64,000 bases of DNA, from assembly GCA_016212665.1 (NCBI GenBank), contig JACREZ010000034.1, positions 1-64,000 of the forward strand, read 5' to 3'. Below, piece by piece: positions 9,290 to 18,438 of the stretch; position 1 is the first letter of the stretch; every line of letters starts with the position of its first letter. Source of the stretch: Ignavibacteriota bacterium. GTDB lineage: Bacteria; Bacteroidota; Ignavibacteria; UBA10030; SZUA-254. The position numbers and the translations under genes were made by a program. The notes beneath the pieces are model-generated. The model was not told where the DNA came from, made no database searches, and saw nothing but the letters and a program-made list of their open reading frames with translations.

Positions 9290-11041
9290 ATGAAACTATC
9301 TACTAAGATAATCATGCTTACGTGCTCTTTATTTGTCACCATCGTTGTTGTTTCAGCACAACCGAAATGGGCTTTACAGGTAAGCGGAACTTCGATGAAA
9401 CTCAATTCGGTTAGTTTCTTTGATACACTTTCCGGAGTTGCAGTTGGTAACAACGGAATTATATTACGTTCGATAAATGGAGGAACAAGATGGACACAGG
9501 TTCCAAGCGGGACGACCTATACTCTTTCTTCCGTTGTATATTCTTCATCTTCAATCGCGATGGCGGCAGATGGTGGAAAATGTTTCGATGCTGGATGCGG
9601 AAATATATATCGAACGACAGATGGTGGCGCATCATGGTTTGAAATGGCAATGCATGGCGCTGATTATCCATCATTGTCGTTTGTTACTTCGCAGAAGGGT
9701 ATCATTGCGGGAGGAGGGTATGACTTTGGAGGTAATCCATATTCCTCAGTTAGCAAGACAACCGATGGAGGTGTATCATGGTTTTCTTATTTTCCGTTAG
9801 TCAACAACCAATGGTTCTATAAAATTATGGACGATATCAACTATGTTGATACAACATTTTGTATTGCCGCCACCGGAGATGGACTAATCTTACGACACGA
9901 CAGGGACACTGTGGTGAATAGTTCAAGAACGAGTTACTGGAGTGTGGTGGACAGCCTGCCGGTAAGTATTCGCCGTATGTTTTTTTTCGATACTTTGTAT
10001 GGAACGGTGGTTGGCACTAATGGTAATATATGGAGAACAACTGATGGCGGAGATACGTGGCAACAGCAAATCAGCAATACTACACAACATTTAAATAGCG
10101 TTTATTTTCTATCAGTGAACGAGGGGTACGTAGCGGGAAATGGCGGAACAATTCTGCACACAACAAACGGCGGTACAACGTGGACTACCGAATTAACCGG
10201 GACAACACAACATCTCAACAAGATACTGTTCACCGATGTACAACATGGATGGGCAGTAGGCGACAATGGAGTGATTCTTAAATACGGTTCGTTCACATCA
10301 TGCAACCTTTCAAGAACAACGGTTGATTTTGGCTCAATCAATAACAAGAGTGAATTTGAAAGCACAATTCAAATCAAAAACAACGGAACATTGCCTCTTG
10401 CCGTTTCTTCCATTGTTTCGGATAATAGTGATTTTACCGCTAATATGAATGACGTAACTGTTTCTGCCGGAGGCACTGCGAACGTGATAATAACATTTCA
10501 TCCCGTGACACCCGGCGAGAAATCCGGAAACATTATTTTTACACACGATGTCTTTCCATTTGCTGATACAGTTTCTGTGCGAGGAACATCGCTTGATTTT
10601 GATACGACATTTGTTGAAGTGAATGAGAAATGGAATCTGATATCCAATCCCCGTCTTGTCTCGGATAATTCAAGAACGGCGTTGTTCCCTTCGGCTCTCA
10701 CCGATGCGTTTCAGTACGAGCAAGGTTCGGGTTATACACAAACGAATACAATACTAAACGGAAGAGGATATTGGCTTAAGTTCAATTCCTCCGCTACAAC
10801 AAAAATAGCAGGTGTTGTTATTACGAGCGATACGATTGATGTGCAAGCAGGATGGAATCTTATCGGGACGATTTCGCATCCGGTGACTGTTCAATCTATT
10901 CTCAACGTCCCCGAAGGAATAGTTACCTCGAAATATTTTGGATTTGAGAATGGTTATGTTGAGGCAACAACTATTCAACCGGGACGCGCATATTGGGTAA
11001 AAGCAAATGCAAATGGGAAATTGGTTCTCACAAATCCCTGA
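9290..11041 (+). CDS. secreted YCF48/BNR-repeat protein with choice-of-anchor domain, no T9SS tail
   Basis: This is a predicted exported protein with signal peptide 1-23 (ends VVVSAQ). A YCF48-like propeller (about 25-335; repeats such as WRTTDGGDTWQQQ and LHTTNGGTTWTTE) is followed by an Ig-like choice-of-anchor domain (about 340-435; TTVDFGSINNKSEFESTI). Next comes a duplicated module of about 135 residues, WNLISNP...GRGYWLKF and GWNLIGT...RAYWVKA. The same module occurs in the proteins at 19523-23515 and 58631-60346, where a T9SS sorting domain follows; here the protein stops right after it (KLVLTNP), so the sorting tail is missing or was lost. The substrate is unknown. Confidence 0.88.
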   Translation: MKLSTKIIMLTCSLFVTIVVVSAQPKWALQVSGTSMKLNSVSFFDTLSGVAVGNNGIILRSINGGTRWTQVPSGTTYTLSSVVYSSSSIAMAADGGKCFDAGCGNIYRTTDGGASWFEMAMHGADYPSLSFVTSQKGIIAGGGYDFGGNPYSSVSKTTDGGVSWFSYFPLVNNQWFYKIMDDINYVDTTFCIAATGDGLILRHDRDTVVNSSRTSYWSVVDSLPVSIRRMFFFDTLYGTVVGTNGNIWRTTDGGDTWQQQISNTTQHLNSVYFLSVNEGYVAGNGGTILHTTNGGTTWTTELTGTTQHLNKILFTDVQHGWAVGDNGVILKYGSFTSCNLSRTTVDFGSINNKSEFESTIQIKNNGTLPLAVSSIVSDNSDFTANMNDVTVSAGGTANVIITFHPVTPGEKSGNIIFTHDVFPFADTVSVRGTSLDFDTTFVEVNEKWNLISNPRLVSDNSRTALFPSALTDAFQYEQGSGYTQTNTILNGRGYWLKFNSSATTKIAGVVITSDTIDVQAGWNLIGTISHPVTVQSILNVPEGIVTSKYFGFENGYVEATTIQPGRAYWVKANANGKLVLTNP

Positions 11042-11065
11042 CAGAACATAACAAGATTATTTCTC

Positions 11066-11102
11066 AGCCCCGTTTTTATCACTAAGAGCGGGGCTTTTTT
11101 GT
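11066..11102 (+). terminator. intrinsic terminator
   Basis: Stem AGCCCCG...CGGGGCT is followed by T6, 25 bp after the stop at 11041. It closes the YCF48-gene transcript and separates it from the next kinase gene. Confidence 0.88.
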
Positions 11103-11137
11103 TTGAGTTTCTCCCCGCAAATCCTTAGTTTCATACC

Positions 11138-14100
11138 GTGCGCAGAAAGCGGAACATAGAATTTCATAACGAGAGAAGACGAATCGGCTCGATTGTCTCT
11201 CTCTTTTTTGTTGCGCTTGTTGCTTCTTTCCTTTTTACAAATCAAGTTTCCGCACAATCAAATTACAAGTTCGACCATCTTGGAATGGAAGACGGGCTTT
11301 CGGAAAGTATTGTCCTCTGTGTTCTTCAGGATAAGGAGGGATTCATGTGGTTCGGGACGGCGGACGGGTTGAACAGGTACGACGGTTACTCGTTCACCGT
11401 GTTCAAAAATACTCCGTCCGATTCGTCGTCGCTGATAAATAATTATGTCACCGCGTTGTTTGAAGACCGCGCGGGGAATCTCTGGGTCAGCACGATTACC
11501 GGACTTGATTGGTTCGACCGGACACACGAACGATTTGTTCATTACAACGGTTCTCTTTCCGAGAACAAGACGAACGTTCCGGTCTCTTCTCCGACCGCCG
11601 TTGTTCAGGATGCCCGGACAAATGAACTGTGGGTGGGAACCGCAAGCGGCGAACTCTATCAATTTCTCGCACGGCAGGAAAACCCTGCATCGCCTCCACG
11701 CATGAAAATTCTGAACCGGTACGTTCATTCTCCGACAGATGCAAACGGACTTCATGGCAGTTATCTCACAAACCTCACATTCGATACCGATGGAAATTTG
11801 TGGATTGGAACGAGAGACGATGGCATCAACATGTTCGACAAACGAACGGGAGCGTTTCGTCATTTCAAACATATTCCGTCTGACCCGCACAGTCTCAGCC
11901 ATAATTTTATTCAAAAAATATTGTGTGATGATGAAGGGAGAATGTGGTTTGGAACGGAAGGGGGCGGAGTCAACCGGTTTGATGCAACGTCAGACCATTT
12001 CGTGCGCTACATGAACAACTCCCGTGATGCACATTCTCTTTCGCACAACGTCGTTCGTCCTGTGTATCAGGATAAGCGCGGAACACTCTGGATTGGAACC
12101 GACGGCGGCGGGTTGAACGTGTATGATAAACAAAACGATTCGTTTGTTCACCTGTTGCATGATAATTTGAACCCGTCGAGTCCGGCATCGAACCGGATTC
12201 TTTCCATCATCGAAGACCGCGCGGGGACGCTCTGGTTCGGGACGTGGGGAAAAGGCGTTGACCGCTTTTCACCATCGAAACAAAAATTCAAACAGACCGA
12301 AACGATGAATCTTGTCATGAGCAAACTCCCGACGAAGTTTATCATTTCCTTGTTTGAAGATAGCCGCGGTCGGTTGTGGTTCGGAACGCATGGCGCCGGC
12401 GTGCTGATGTTCGAGCCGCAAACAAAAACAACGGAACTGTTTACGTATGAGCCGCTCAATAAAAATTCTCTCCCGAACAACACGGCGTGGTCGGTGCGGG
12501 AAGATGGAAACGGCGTCCTCTGGTTCGCGACGGATGATGGAGTCGGTTCGTACAATCCCGACACGAAGCAGTTCGGGAGGATTGGCGTCAATCTTTCTTC
12601 GACATATTCGTTGAGCAGTAAGTACGCAGGAAGCATTTATCCGGAACAGTCGGGCAATATCGTTTGGGTTACAACCGACAAAGCGCTCGAAAAAATTGAC
12701 GTACAGAACGGAACAGTGAAATCATTTCCATACTCGCTTGGTTCGCCGGAATGGGTGAATGGTTTTATCACGGCGGGATACAACGATTCGAATGGCGTAC
12801 TTTGGCTTGGAACGAGTCCGTTGCTCGCGTTCGACACGAAGACCGAGAAATACATCTCACACAAAAAAAATATCGGCAAGCGGCCGGTGAGTTTTATCGC
12901 AGAAGACAGCAAGCAACGGATGTGGCTCGGGACGTTTAACGACGGCGTGTTTCTGTTCCCGAACGATGGAAGCGAGCCGAAACATTTCACCGAGAAGGAG
13001 GGTTTGCCGAATAATGTTTGCTACGGAATGTTGGAAGATGTGGATGGATATTTCTGGCTCAGTACGAACCGGGGAATTTCGCGGCTGAATCTCGCGACGC
13101 TACAGTTCCGCAATTACGATGTGAACGACGGATTGCAAAGCAATGAATTCAACCGGAACGCATTTTTGAAAGGAAAAGACGGACGATTGTACTTCGGAGG
13201 TGTGAACGGGTACAACGAATTTCTTCCGGGGGAAATTAAAGACAATGAATATGTCCCGCCGGTTATCCTTACAGCGTTCAGGAAATTTAATGAACCGGTG
13301 AACTTTGAAACGCCAATTCGATTCATGAAGGAACTGACGTTGAGTTATCAGGAAAACTTTTTTTCGTTTGAATTTGCCGCGCTCGATTTTACCGAGCAAA
13401 GCAAAAACCGCTACAACTATATGCTTGAAGGATTCGATGAGCATTGGGTGGATGCGGGAACGCAACGCATGGCAAATTACACGAACGTTGACCCGGGAGA
13501 ATATGTCTTTCGTGTTCGCGGCTCGAACAACGATGGCGTGTGGAACGAAGAAGGCGCGTCAATACGAATTATTATTCCTCCTCCCTTTTGGAAAACTTCA
13601 TGGTTCATTGGTTTGGTGATTGTGTTGACTGCGGGAGCGTTCGGCGGAACGGTGCGGTTTATCTCGACGCAGAAACTGAAACGGACAATTGCACGGCTCG
13701 AACAAGAGAAAGCAATTCAGGAAGAGAGGCAGAAAACGCGTGAACGGATTGCGCGGGATTTGCACGACGACCTTGCATCAACAGTCGGGAGTGCGGGATT
13801 TTTTATCGAGTCGGTGAAGCGGCAACTACCCGAAGCGCCGCACCAGGCGAAAGAATTTCTCAACCGGACAAGTTCGCTGTTGAACGAAGCCGAGCAGGCA
13901 ATGAGCGATATTGTCTGGAGCGTTTCACCTCAACACGATACATTAGAGAGCTTGATTCTCCGCATCCGATTGCTGACGACGGAACTCTGCAAAGCGAACA
14001 ACATCAAATATGAAATTACGCTCGATGGAAAAAGCATTCAGGTTTCTTTGCCCGATGAAGTACGACGCAATATTTACCTTGTGTTCAAAGAAGCAATCAC

Positions 14101-14371
14101 GAATGCGGTGCGGTATTCGGAAGCAACATTAATTAGGATTCATGGAGTAATGGAGTCTGGAGTGTTGGAGTTGATTGTTGCGGATGATGGAAAAGGTTTT
14201 TCTGAAACTGTTCGCGGTGATGAATCAAACAGAAGAACGATGAGCGGAAACGGATTGAGAAATATGCGGAAACGCTCGGAAGAAATCGGGGCGGAGTTTT
14301 CCATCGTTTCGGAAGAAGGTAAAGGAACGACAGTCCGGCTTGTCACAAGAATAACGCAAACGAGTCATTGA
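11138..14371 (+). CDS. beta-propeller (Reg_prop) sensor histidine kinase, second copy
   Basis: This is a paralogue of the kinase at 951-4022 with the same architecture. The start is a GTG, followed by a signal/anchor (about residues 17-40, ending NQVSAQ). About 14 Reg_prop repeats follow (WFGTADGLNRYDG, WIGTDGGGLNVYD, WFGTHGAGVLMFE and others) to about residue 715, then a Y_Y_Y domain, a membrane segment at about 815-835 and a short coiled coil. HisKA_3 carries 'ARDLHDDLAST' (phospho-acceptor His876), and HATPase_c has KEAITNAVRYS, ADDGKGFSE and GNGLRNMRKR. The partner regulator starts 34 bp downstream. The sensor propellers of the two copies differ clearly in sequence, so their ligands probably differ. 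Confidence 0.93.
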   Translation: MRRKRNIEFHNERRRIGSIVSLFFVALVASFLFTNQVSAQSNYKFDHLGMEDGLSESIVLCVLQDKEGFMWFGTADGLNRYDGYSFTVFKNTPSDSSSLINNYVTALFEDRAGNLWVSTITGLDWFDRTHERFVHYNGSLSENKTNVPVSSPTAVVQDARTNELWVGTASGELYQFLARQENPASPPRMKILNRYVHSPTDANGLHGSYLTNLTFDTDGNLWIGTRDDGINMFDKRTGAFRHFKHIPSDPHSLSHNFIQKILCDDEGRMWFGTEGGGVNRFDATSDHFVRYMNNSRDAHSLSHNVVRPVYQDKRGTLWIGTDGGGLNVYDKQNDSFVHLLHDNLNPSSPASNRILSIIEDRAGTLWFGTWGKGVDRFSPSKQKFKQTETMNLVMSKLPTKFIISLFEDSRGRLWFGTHGAGVLMFEPQTKTTELFTYEPLNKNSLPNNTAWSVREDGNGVLWFATDDGVGSYNPDTKQFGRIGVNLSSTYSLSSKYAGSIYPEQSGNIVWVTTDKALEKIDVQNGTVKSFPYSLGSPEWVNGFITAGYNDSNGVLWLGTSPLLAFDTKTEKYISHKKNIGKRPVSFIAEDSKQRMWLGTFNDGVFLFPNDGSEPKHFTEKEGLPNNVCYGMLEDVDGYFWLSTNRGISRLNLATLQFRNYDVNDGLQSNEFNRNAFLKGKDGRLYFGGVNGYNEFLPGEIKDNEYVPPVILTAFRKFNEPVNFETPIRFMKELTLSYQENFFSFEFAALDFTEQSKNRYNYMLEGFDEHWVDAGTQRMANYTNVDPGEYVFRVRGSNNDGVWNEEGASIRIIIPPPFWKTSWFIGLVIVLTAGAFGGTVRFISTQKLKRTIARLEQEKAIQEERQKTRERIARDLHDDLASTVGSAGFFIESVKRQLPEAPHQAKEFLNRTSSLLNEAEQAMSDIVWSVSPQHDTLESLILRIRLLTTELCKANNIKYEITLDGKSIQVSLPDEVRRNIYLVFKEAITNAVRYSEATLIRIHGVMESGVLELIVADDGKGFSETVRGDESNRRTMSGNGLRNMRKRSEEIGAEFSIVSEEGKGTTVRLVTRITQTSH

Positions 14372-14404
14372 TTGGCGGAGAGAAAATTCACATCTTGAAT
14401 TAAC

Positions 14405-15037
14405 ATGAAGCCGATTTACGTTACCATCATCGAAGACCACGACGATTTCCGGGAAGGACTGAGTCATGTCCTGCAATTCACGGAAGGATTCTCGTGTGTG
14501 AACGCGTTCTATAGTGTCGAAGAGGCGTTGCCGCGACTTCAGGATTCGGATGTGATTTTGCTTGACATTCATCTGCCCGGACGTTCGGGTATCGAGAGTA
14601 TAGCTTCCATCAAACAGAAATTACCTTCAGCAAAAATCATTATGCTTACGGTGTTTGATGATGACGACCATGTGTTCAAAGCAATCATGGCTGGCGCGGA
14701 TGGATATATATTGAAGAAAACGCCGCCGGCGCAAGTTCTTACAGCGATTCAGGATGCGGCGCAAGGCGGAACTCCGATGACTCCTTATGTTGCGAAAAAG
14801 GTGATTGATTTGTTCAGGAAATATGCGCCGACGCCATCAAAGGAACATGATTTATCGGAACGGGAAATGGAAATCCTCGCGCATCTCGTTCAGGGCTTTG
14901 ATACGTTTGAAATTGCTGACAAGCTTTTCATCAGCCGGGAGACGGTACGAAATCATATCAAACATATTTATGAGAAACTTCATGTTCATTCGCGCTCTCA
15001 GGCGGTGGCGAAGGCGTTGAAGGAAGGATGGGTGTGA
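14405..15037 (+). CDS. NarL/LuxR-family response regulator, partner of the second kinase
   Basis: The 210-residue regulator has a receiver domain (Glu10/Asp11, phospho-acceptor Asp54 in LLDIHLPGRSG, Thr in MLTVFDD, Lys in YILKKTPP) and a C-terminal LuxR helix-turn-helix (EREMEILAHLVQGFDTFEIA...ETVRNHIKHIYEKL). It lies in an operon with the kinase ending at 14371. Strong similarity in length and motif order to the regulator at 4073-4705 shows that the kinase/regulator pair is duplicated. The next gene downstream is again a secreted propeller protein. Confidence 0.95.
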   Translation: MKPIYVTIIEDHDDFREGLSHVLQFTEGFSCVNAFYSVEEALPRLQDSDVILLDIHLPGRSGIESIASIKQKLPSAKIIMLTVFDDDDHVFKAIMAGADGYILKKTPPAQVLTAIQDAAQGGTPMTPYVAKKVIDLFRKYAPTPSKEHDLSEREMEILAHLVQGFDTFEIADKLFISRETVRNHIKHIYEKLHVHSRSQAVAKALKEGWV

Positions 15038-15138
15038 CCCGACGGGGTTGCAACAGATAGTTTAGGTTGGGAGTTCAACTCCCTCCAAGTCACAGTAATT
15101 TTTCACTTGAGGCAGTTTTAAAAGTTAGATTTTATTGT
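15038..15138. repeat. spacer with small palindromes
   Basis: Directly after the regulator stop are two short hairpins: ACCC-gacg-GGGT (15037-15048) and GGGAGTT-c-AACTCCC (15069-15083). No poly-T tail follows closely, so they are not convincing terminators. No gene is visible. Confidence 0.5.
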
Positions 15139-15270
15139 AGGGGGCTGTCTTAAAGTGTAATCGCTTTAGATGTCATTCCTGCGAAAGCAGGAATCCATTT
15201 CGCTTTCGGTGATTCTGGATTCCCGTTGGCACGGGAATGACAAGAGCAAAGACTTTTGATACAGCCCCTT
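15139..15270. repeat. MITE-like nested inverted repeat
   Basis: The element is bounded by GGGGCTGT (15141-15148) and its complement ACAGCCCC (15261-15268), with similarity continuing inward (CTTAAAGT/ACTTTTGAT). Inside lie hairpins ATTCCTGC-gaaa-GCAGGAAT and ATTCCCGT-tggc-ACGGGAAT, and the inner block begins GTCATTCC and ends GGAATGAC, so two inverted repeats are nested. It has no coding capacity. The inner GTCATTCC...TGGATTCCCG block resembles a widespread bacterial interspersed repeat type. Confidence 0.7.
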
Positions 15271-15282
15271 CCAAATTAAAAA

Positions 15283-15301
15283 CGCAGACGTAAAGTCTGC
15301 G
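15283..15301. repeat. 19-bp palindrome next to a CTAC box
   Basis: CGCAGAC-gtaaa-GTCTGCG is immediately followed by GCTAC. It has the same 19-bp size and CTAC border as the palindromes at 19562-19616, 23286-23328 and 50164-50182. The rest of the spacer to 15442 shows only the upstream region of the next gene (AGGGAA at 15431-15436 as ribosome binding site). Confidence 0.6.
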
Positions 15302-15442
15302 GCTACATCATAATCAGACTTATGAGACAACCCCAATTCCAATCACAAAAATGACTCAAATGGGTCATTGAATAAACTCACCCCGACAAGTATATTCATA
15401 CAGTACAATTGTTTTTTTATCAACCAATGTTAGGGAATTTTT

Positions 15443-17566
15443 ATGAATAAATTTGCTACAGTTTTTTTCATCGTTCTTTTGAGTTTCAGCAATGTAGTGA
15501 TTGCACAATGGACGCAACTTAGCGCGCCGGAAGGCGGTGCAGTGATGGGATTGTTTGCCGATGGTTCAACGCTCTACGCGGGAACTTCTGCGGCGGGAGT
15601 GTTTCGTTCTACCGATGGCGGTGCGACATGGGAACAGAAAATCAACGGAATGAATTATCAGGCGGTGACTGCGTTTGCAAAAAGCGGAAGCACACTGATT
15701 GCAACGGGAACAGTCAACGTTTATCTTTCAACCGATAACGGTGATACATGGACTGAGGCAACGGGGTTGCCGGGAGGGAACGGCGTAAGTTGTTTAGCGG
15801 TAAGCGGCGCGAATGTTTTTGCAGGAACAAGCGGTAAAGGAGTTTTCGTATCAACCGATAACGGGGCGACATGGTCTGCAGCAAGTACAGGATTACCCGG
15901 AAGCGGTTCGACAACGTATGTTGGAAGTATCCTTGTAAATGGTTCAACGATTCTCACAAGCGCTTCGAACAACAATGTTCAGCAGACGATGTTTCGTTCA
16001 ACAGATAATGGCGCTTCATGGACGGGTGTAAACACCGGCTTACCATTAGACTACTCCACGTATGGCGCGATGTACCTCGACGGCTCAACTATTTATGCGG
16101 GCGGTTCGTATCTTTACAAAACGACAAATAACGGTGACACGTGGACACAGGCGGATAATGGAATTCCGACGTATTCCGGCATTTCGGAAATTCGTGCAAG
16201 CGGCTCGAACCTCTTTGCAACCGCAACTCAATTCGTCTATCGAAGTACAAATGGTGGCGGGGCGTGGACTATTCTCGGCGGCGGGCTTCCTTTGATGGGA
16301 ATATTTTCGCTTGAAGTTTCCGGTTCCGATGTCTATGCGGGAACGGTTGCGGACGGTGTGTATAAATCAACTGACAATGGAAATTCCTGGGCGAGAATGA
16401 ACACCGGCTTGAAGGCACGCGACATGAGCGGGTTTTTGATTGACGGTTCAACACTCTATGCGAACGGGAACAGCATTTTCAAAACAACGGATGATGGAAC
16501 GACATGGGAAAATGTTCGCGGCAATCTCAAAGATTCCTCAAGTCAGCCGACGCTTCTGTATGCAAACGGTTCGTTGCTCTTTGCACGCGATTACCCTGCA
16601 AACGGACTTGAACGCTCGACCGATGGCGGCGCAACGTGGACGCTTGTCGGAAATGGTTTGCCTCAATACGGTTCAATCAATTCAATAATAGATGTTGCCG
16701 GCGGATTGCTTACAACAAAAGACCGCGTGTATAGAAGTACGGATAACGGAGATACTTGGGTGCAGGTTGATACAGCATCGGCAATTATCAACGTCGGGAA
16801 TGTTGTAAAAATCGGAAGCACGGTGTACGCATACGGATTAGGCGTGTTCAAATCAACCGATGACGGTACGACGTGGGCGAAAGCCGATTCTGGTTTACCT
16901 GCGTATTTTCAGGTGAGCGCGGTTGCCGGAACCGGTTCGACGGTGTTTGCTTCGGGAGCGTATTCTAACGGAACGTACAAATCCACCGACGGCGGACAAA
17001 CGTGGGCAATCTGGTCAAGTTTCGTTCACACGCAACTCACCATCTATGGAAATAATATTTTCATGTGCAGGGCGAACAGCGGAATTTACGTTCAGAAGAA
17101 TTTTACCGGCACGATGACAAAGGTTTCCAATAATATGCCGAGCAATACGTACACGTATTCATTTGCAATCCATAATGGAACCATGTATGCCGGAACAAGC
17201 GGCAACGGAGTGTGGAAACATCCGCTTACCGATGTTTTAGCCGTAGAAGAAATTCCTTCTCCGGTTCCGACGGAATTTTCGCTCGAACAAAATTATCCGA
17301 ACCCGTTCAACCCGACGACGAATTTCGAATTTCGGATTGTGGATTTCGGATTGGTGACGTTGAAAGTGTACGATGTTCTTGGGAGAGAAGTGGCAACGCT
17401 CGTGAATGAAAATTTACATCCGGGAACGTTCAATGTTTCGTGGGATGCAACAGGTCATGCGAGCGGTATCTATTATTATAGATTGCAAGTCACGCCGTTG
17501 CGTGATGGCGCCGCAGCGCTTATGGGTGAGTATTCGGTCACAAGGAAATTATTGTTGACAAAGTAG
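15443..17566 (+). CDS. T9SS-secreted BNR-repeat beta-propeller protein
   Basis: The 707-residue predicted surface or secreted protein has a signal peptide 1-22 (VVIAQW) and many closely spaced BNR/Asp-box motifs (FRSTDGGATWEQK, YLSTDNGDTWTEA, YKSTDNGNSWARM and more) from about 25 to 595. A T9SS sorting domain (about 612-707) contains [13 protein letters not shown] and DVLGREVATLVN and ends VTRKLLLTK. As in two other genes here, the strand after NPTT (NFEFRIVDFGL) is encoded by TTTCGGATT words at 17321-17353. It follows the second kinase/regulator pair, mirroring the position of the 4916 gene after the first pair. Its molecular function is unknown. Confidence 0.9.
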   Translation: MNKFATVFFIVLLSFSNVVIAQWTQLSAPEGGAVMGLFADGSTLYAGTSAAGVFRSTDGGATWEQKINGMNYQAVTAFAKSGSTLIATGTVNVYLSTDNGDTWTEATGLPGGNGVSCLAVSGANVFAGTSGKGVFVSTDNGATWSAASTGLPGSGSTTYVGSILVNGSTILTSASNNNVQQTMFRSTDNGASWTGVNTGLPLDYSTYGAMYLDGSTIYAGGSYLYKTTNNGDTWTQADNGIPTYSGISEIRASGSNLFATATQFVYRSTNGGGAWTILGGGLPLMGIFSLEVSGSDVYAGTVADGVYKSTDNGNSWARMNTGLKARDMSGFLIDGSTLYANGNSIFKTTDDGTTWENVRGNLKDSSSQPTLLYANGSLLFARDYPANGLERSTDGGATWTLVGNGLPQYGSINSIIDVAGGLLTTKDRVYRSTDNGDTWVQVDTASAIINVGNVVKIGSTVYAYGLGVFKSTDDGTTWAKADSGLPAYFQVSAVAGTGSTVFASGAYSNGTYKSTDGGQTWAIWSSFVHTQLTIYGNNIFMCRANSGIYVQKNFTGTMTKVSNNMPSNTYTYSFAIHNGTMYAGTSGNGVWKHPLTDVLAVEEIPSPVPTEFSLEQNYPNPFNPTTNFEFRIVDFGLVTLKVYDVLGREVATLVNENLHPGTFNVSWDATGHASGIYYYRLQVTPLRDGAAALMGEYSVTRKLLLTK

Positions 17567-17591
17567 GATTCTCCCTTAATCCACTTTGACT

Positions 17592-17628
17592 AAGCCGATT
17601 TCGAGTTATCGAGGTCGGCTTTTTTTTA
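17592..17628 (+). terminator. intrinsic terminator
   Basis: Hairpin AGCCGA...TCGGCT followed by eight T residues, 25 bp after the stop at 17566. Confidence 0.85.
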
Positions 17629-17867
17629 CCTGAAATTCAGAATTCAACAGCAATTTGTTCTGCCGGAACCCGAAAGAACAATTAAGCATCGTAGAGCATC
17701 TTGTTTATTGGTTGCGACAAGTGAACGTGAACAATTTATCACCCCGACGGAATACATTGTACGGATTCGGCGCGGGGAACGTGGGGATGAGATGATTATG
17801 AGTACTTGGTACTTTGTTTTTATGTTGTTGTTGATTACTTTGCTCAGGAACATTTAAGGAATTAGTG
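17629..17867. other. unassigned spacer before hicB
   Basis: No convincing gene is present. An open frame on the plus strand (about 17650-17840) lacks a good start and resembles non-genic filler. The end carries the words AGTACTTGGTACTTTGTTTTT (17799-17820), nearly repeated at 18488-18511. An AAGGA ribosome binding site at 17856-17860 belongs to hicB. Confidence 0.4.
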
Positions 17868-18110
17868 ATGATAACGCAATATATCCATTCAGCAATGCGT
17901 CGTGCACGATATGAATTGTTGCCGGATGGTTCATACTATGGTGAGATTCCCGGTTTTCAAGGTGTGTATGCAAATGCATCATCGTTGGAAACATGTCGTG
18001 AACAACTTCAGGAAGTGTTAGAGGGATGGATTGTTTTGGGATTACGGCTGGGACATCCGATACCTGAAATCGAAGGGGTCAGCTTACAAGTCGAGCTTGA
18101 AGTAGCGTAA
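17868..18110 (+). CDS. hicB: HicB-family antitoxin
   Basis: The 80-residue protein has the partial RNase-H-like HicB fold: YELLPDGSYYGEIPGFQGVYANASSLETCREQLQEVLEGW. It would neutralise the HicA toxin encoded next, and HicB proteins also usually repress their own promoter. Start choice: a GTG at 17865 directly precedes an ATG at 17868, and the AAGGA box is better spaced for the ATG. The stop TAA shares its last base with the hicA ATG. The order here is antitoxin first, the reverse of the classical hicAB order but common in HicBA loci. Confidence 0.88.
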   Translation: MITQYIHSAMRRARYELLPDGSYYGEIPGFQGVYANASSLETCREQLQEVLEGWIVLGLRLGHPIPEIEGVSLQVELEVA

Positions 18111-18322
18111 TGCCAACATTCGGCCCAGTGAAGAGAAAGCATTTGATTTACTTTCTTCGCGAACTTGGTTTCAGCGGACCGTATGCCGGAGGGAAACATC
18201 AATACATGGTTCGGGGAACTATCAAACTCGCTCTCCCGAACCCTCACGAAGGTGAAATCAGTCGCGATTTACTTGCGCGAATATTACGTCATGCGGGAAT
18301 ATCAAAAGAAGAATGGGAGTGA
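18110..18322 (+). CDS. hicA: HicA-family mRNA interferase toxin
   Basis: The 70-residue protein has the double-stranded-RNA-binding-like HicA fold: basic N-terminus (PVKRKHLIYFLRELGF), the conserved GGKHQYM with the catalytic histidine, and LPNPHEGEISRDLLARILRHAGIS. The family cleaves mRNA and is held inactive by HicB. Start and stop overlap with hicB (TAATG) indicates translational coupling. The length is normal and no damage is visible, so the module is probably functional. Confidence 0.9.
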   Translation: MPTFGPVKRKHLIYFLRELGFSGPYAGGKHQYMVRGTIKLALPNPHEGEISRDLLARILRHAGISKEEWE

Positions 18323-18353
18323 TTGTGAGAATTGTACTACCGAAGGAAATTAG

Positions 18354-18438
18354 TTATACAGAAAATAAATTAACCATTTCACCAATGACCAAGTAACCAA
18401 CACAAATAGGAGGACTCCATGTCCAAACATAATCTTTC
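18354..18438. repeat. 85-bp direct repeat, left copy
   Basis: This copy is nearly identical to 19458-19542. It begins TTATACAGAA, contains TTAACCATTTCACCAATGACC and an AGGAGGACTCC ribosome binding site, and ends in the codons for MSKHNLS. The two copies flank the PIN toxin cassette. See the direct repeat at 19458-19542. Confidence 0.9.

Noticed and set aside
17644-17853. Possible small gene between the 15443 gene and hicB
   Set aside because: Open frames exist on both strands but have no ribosome binding site, no recognisable family and no continuous coding character. It is listed only as an unassigned spacer.
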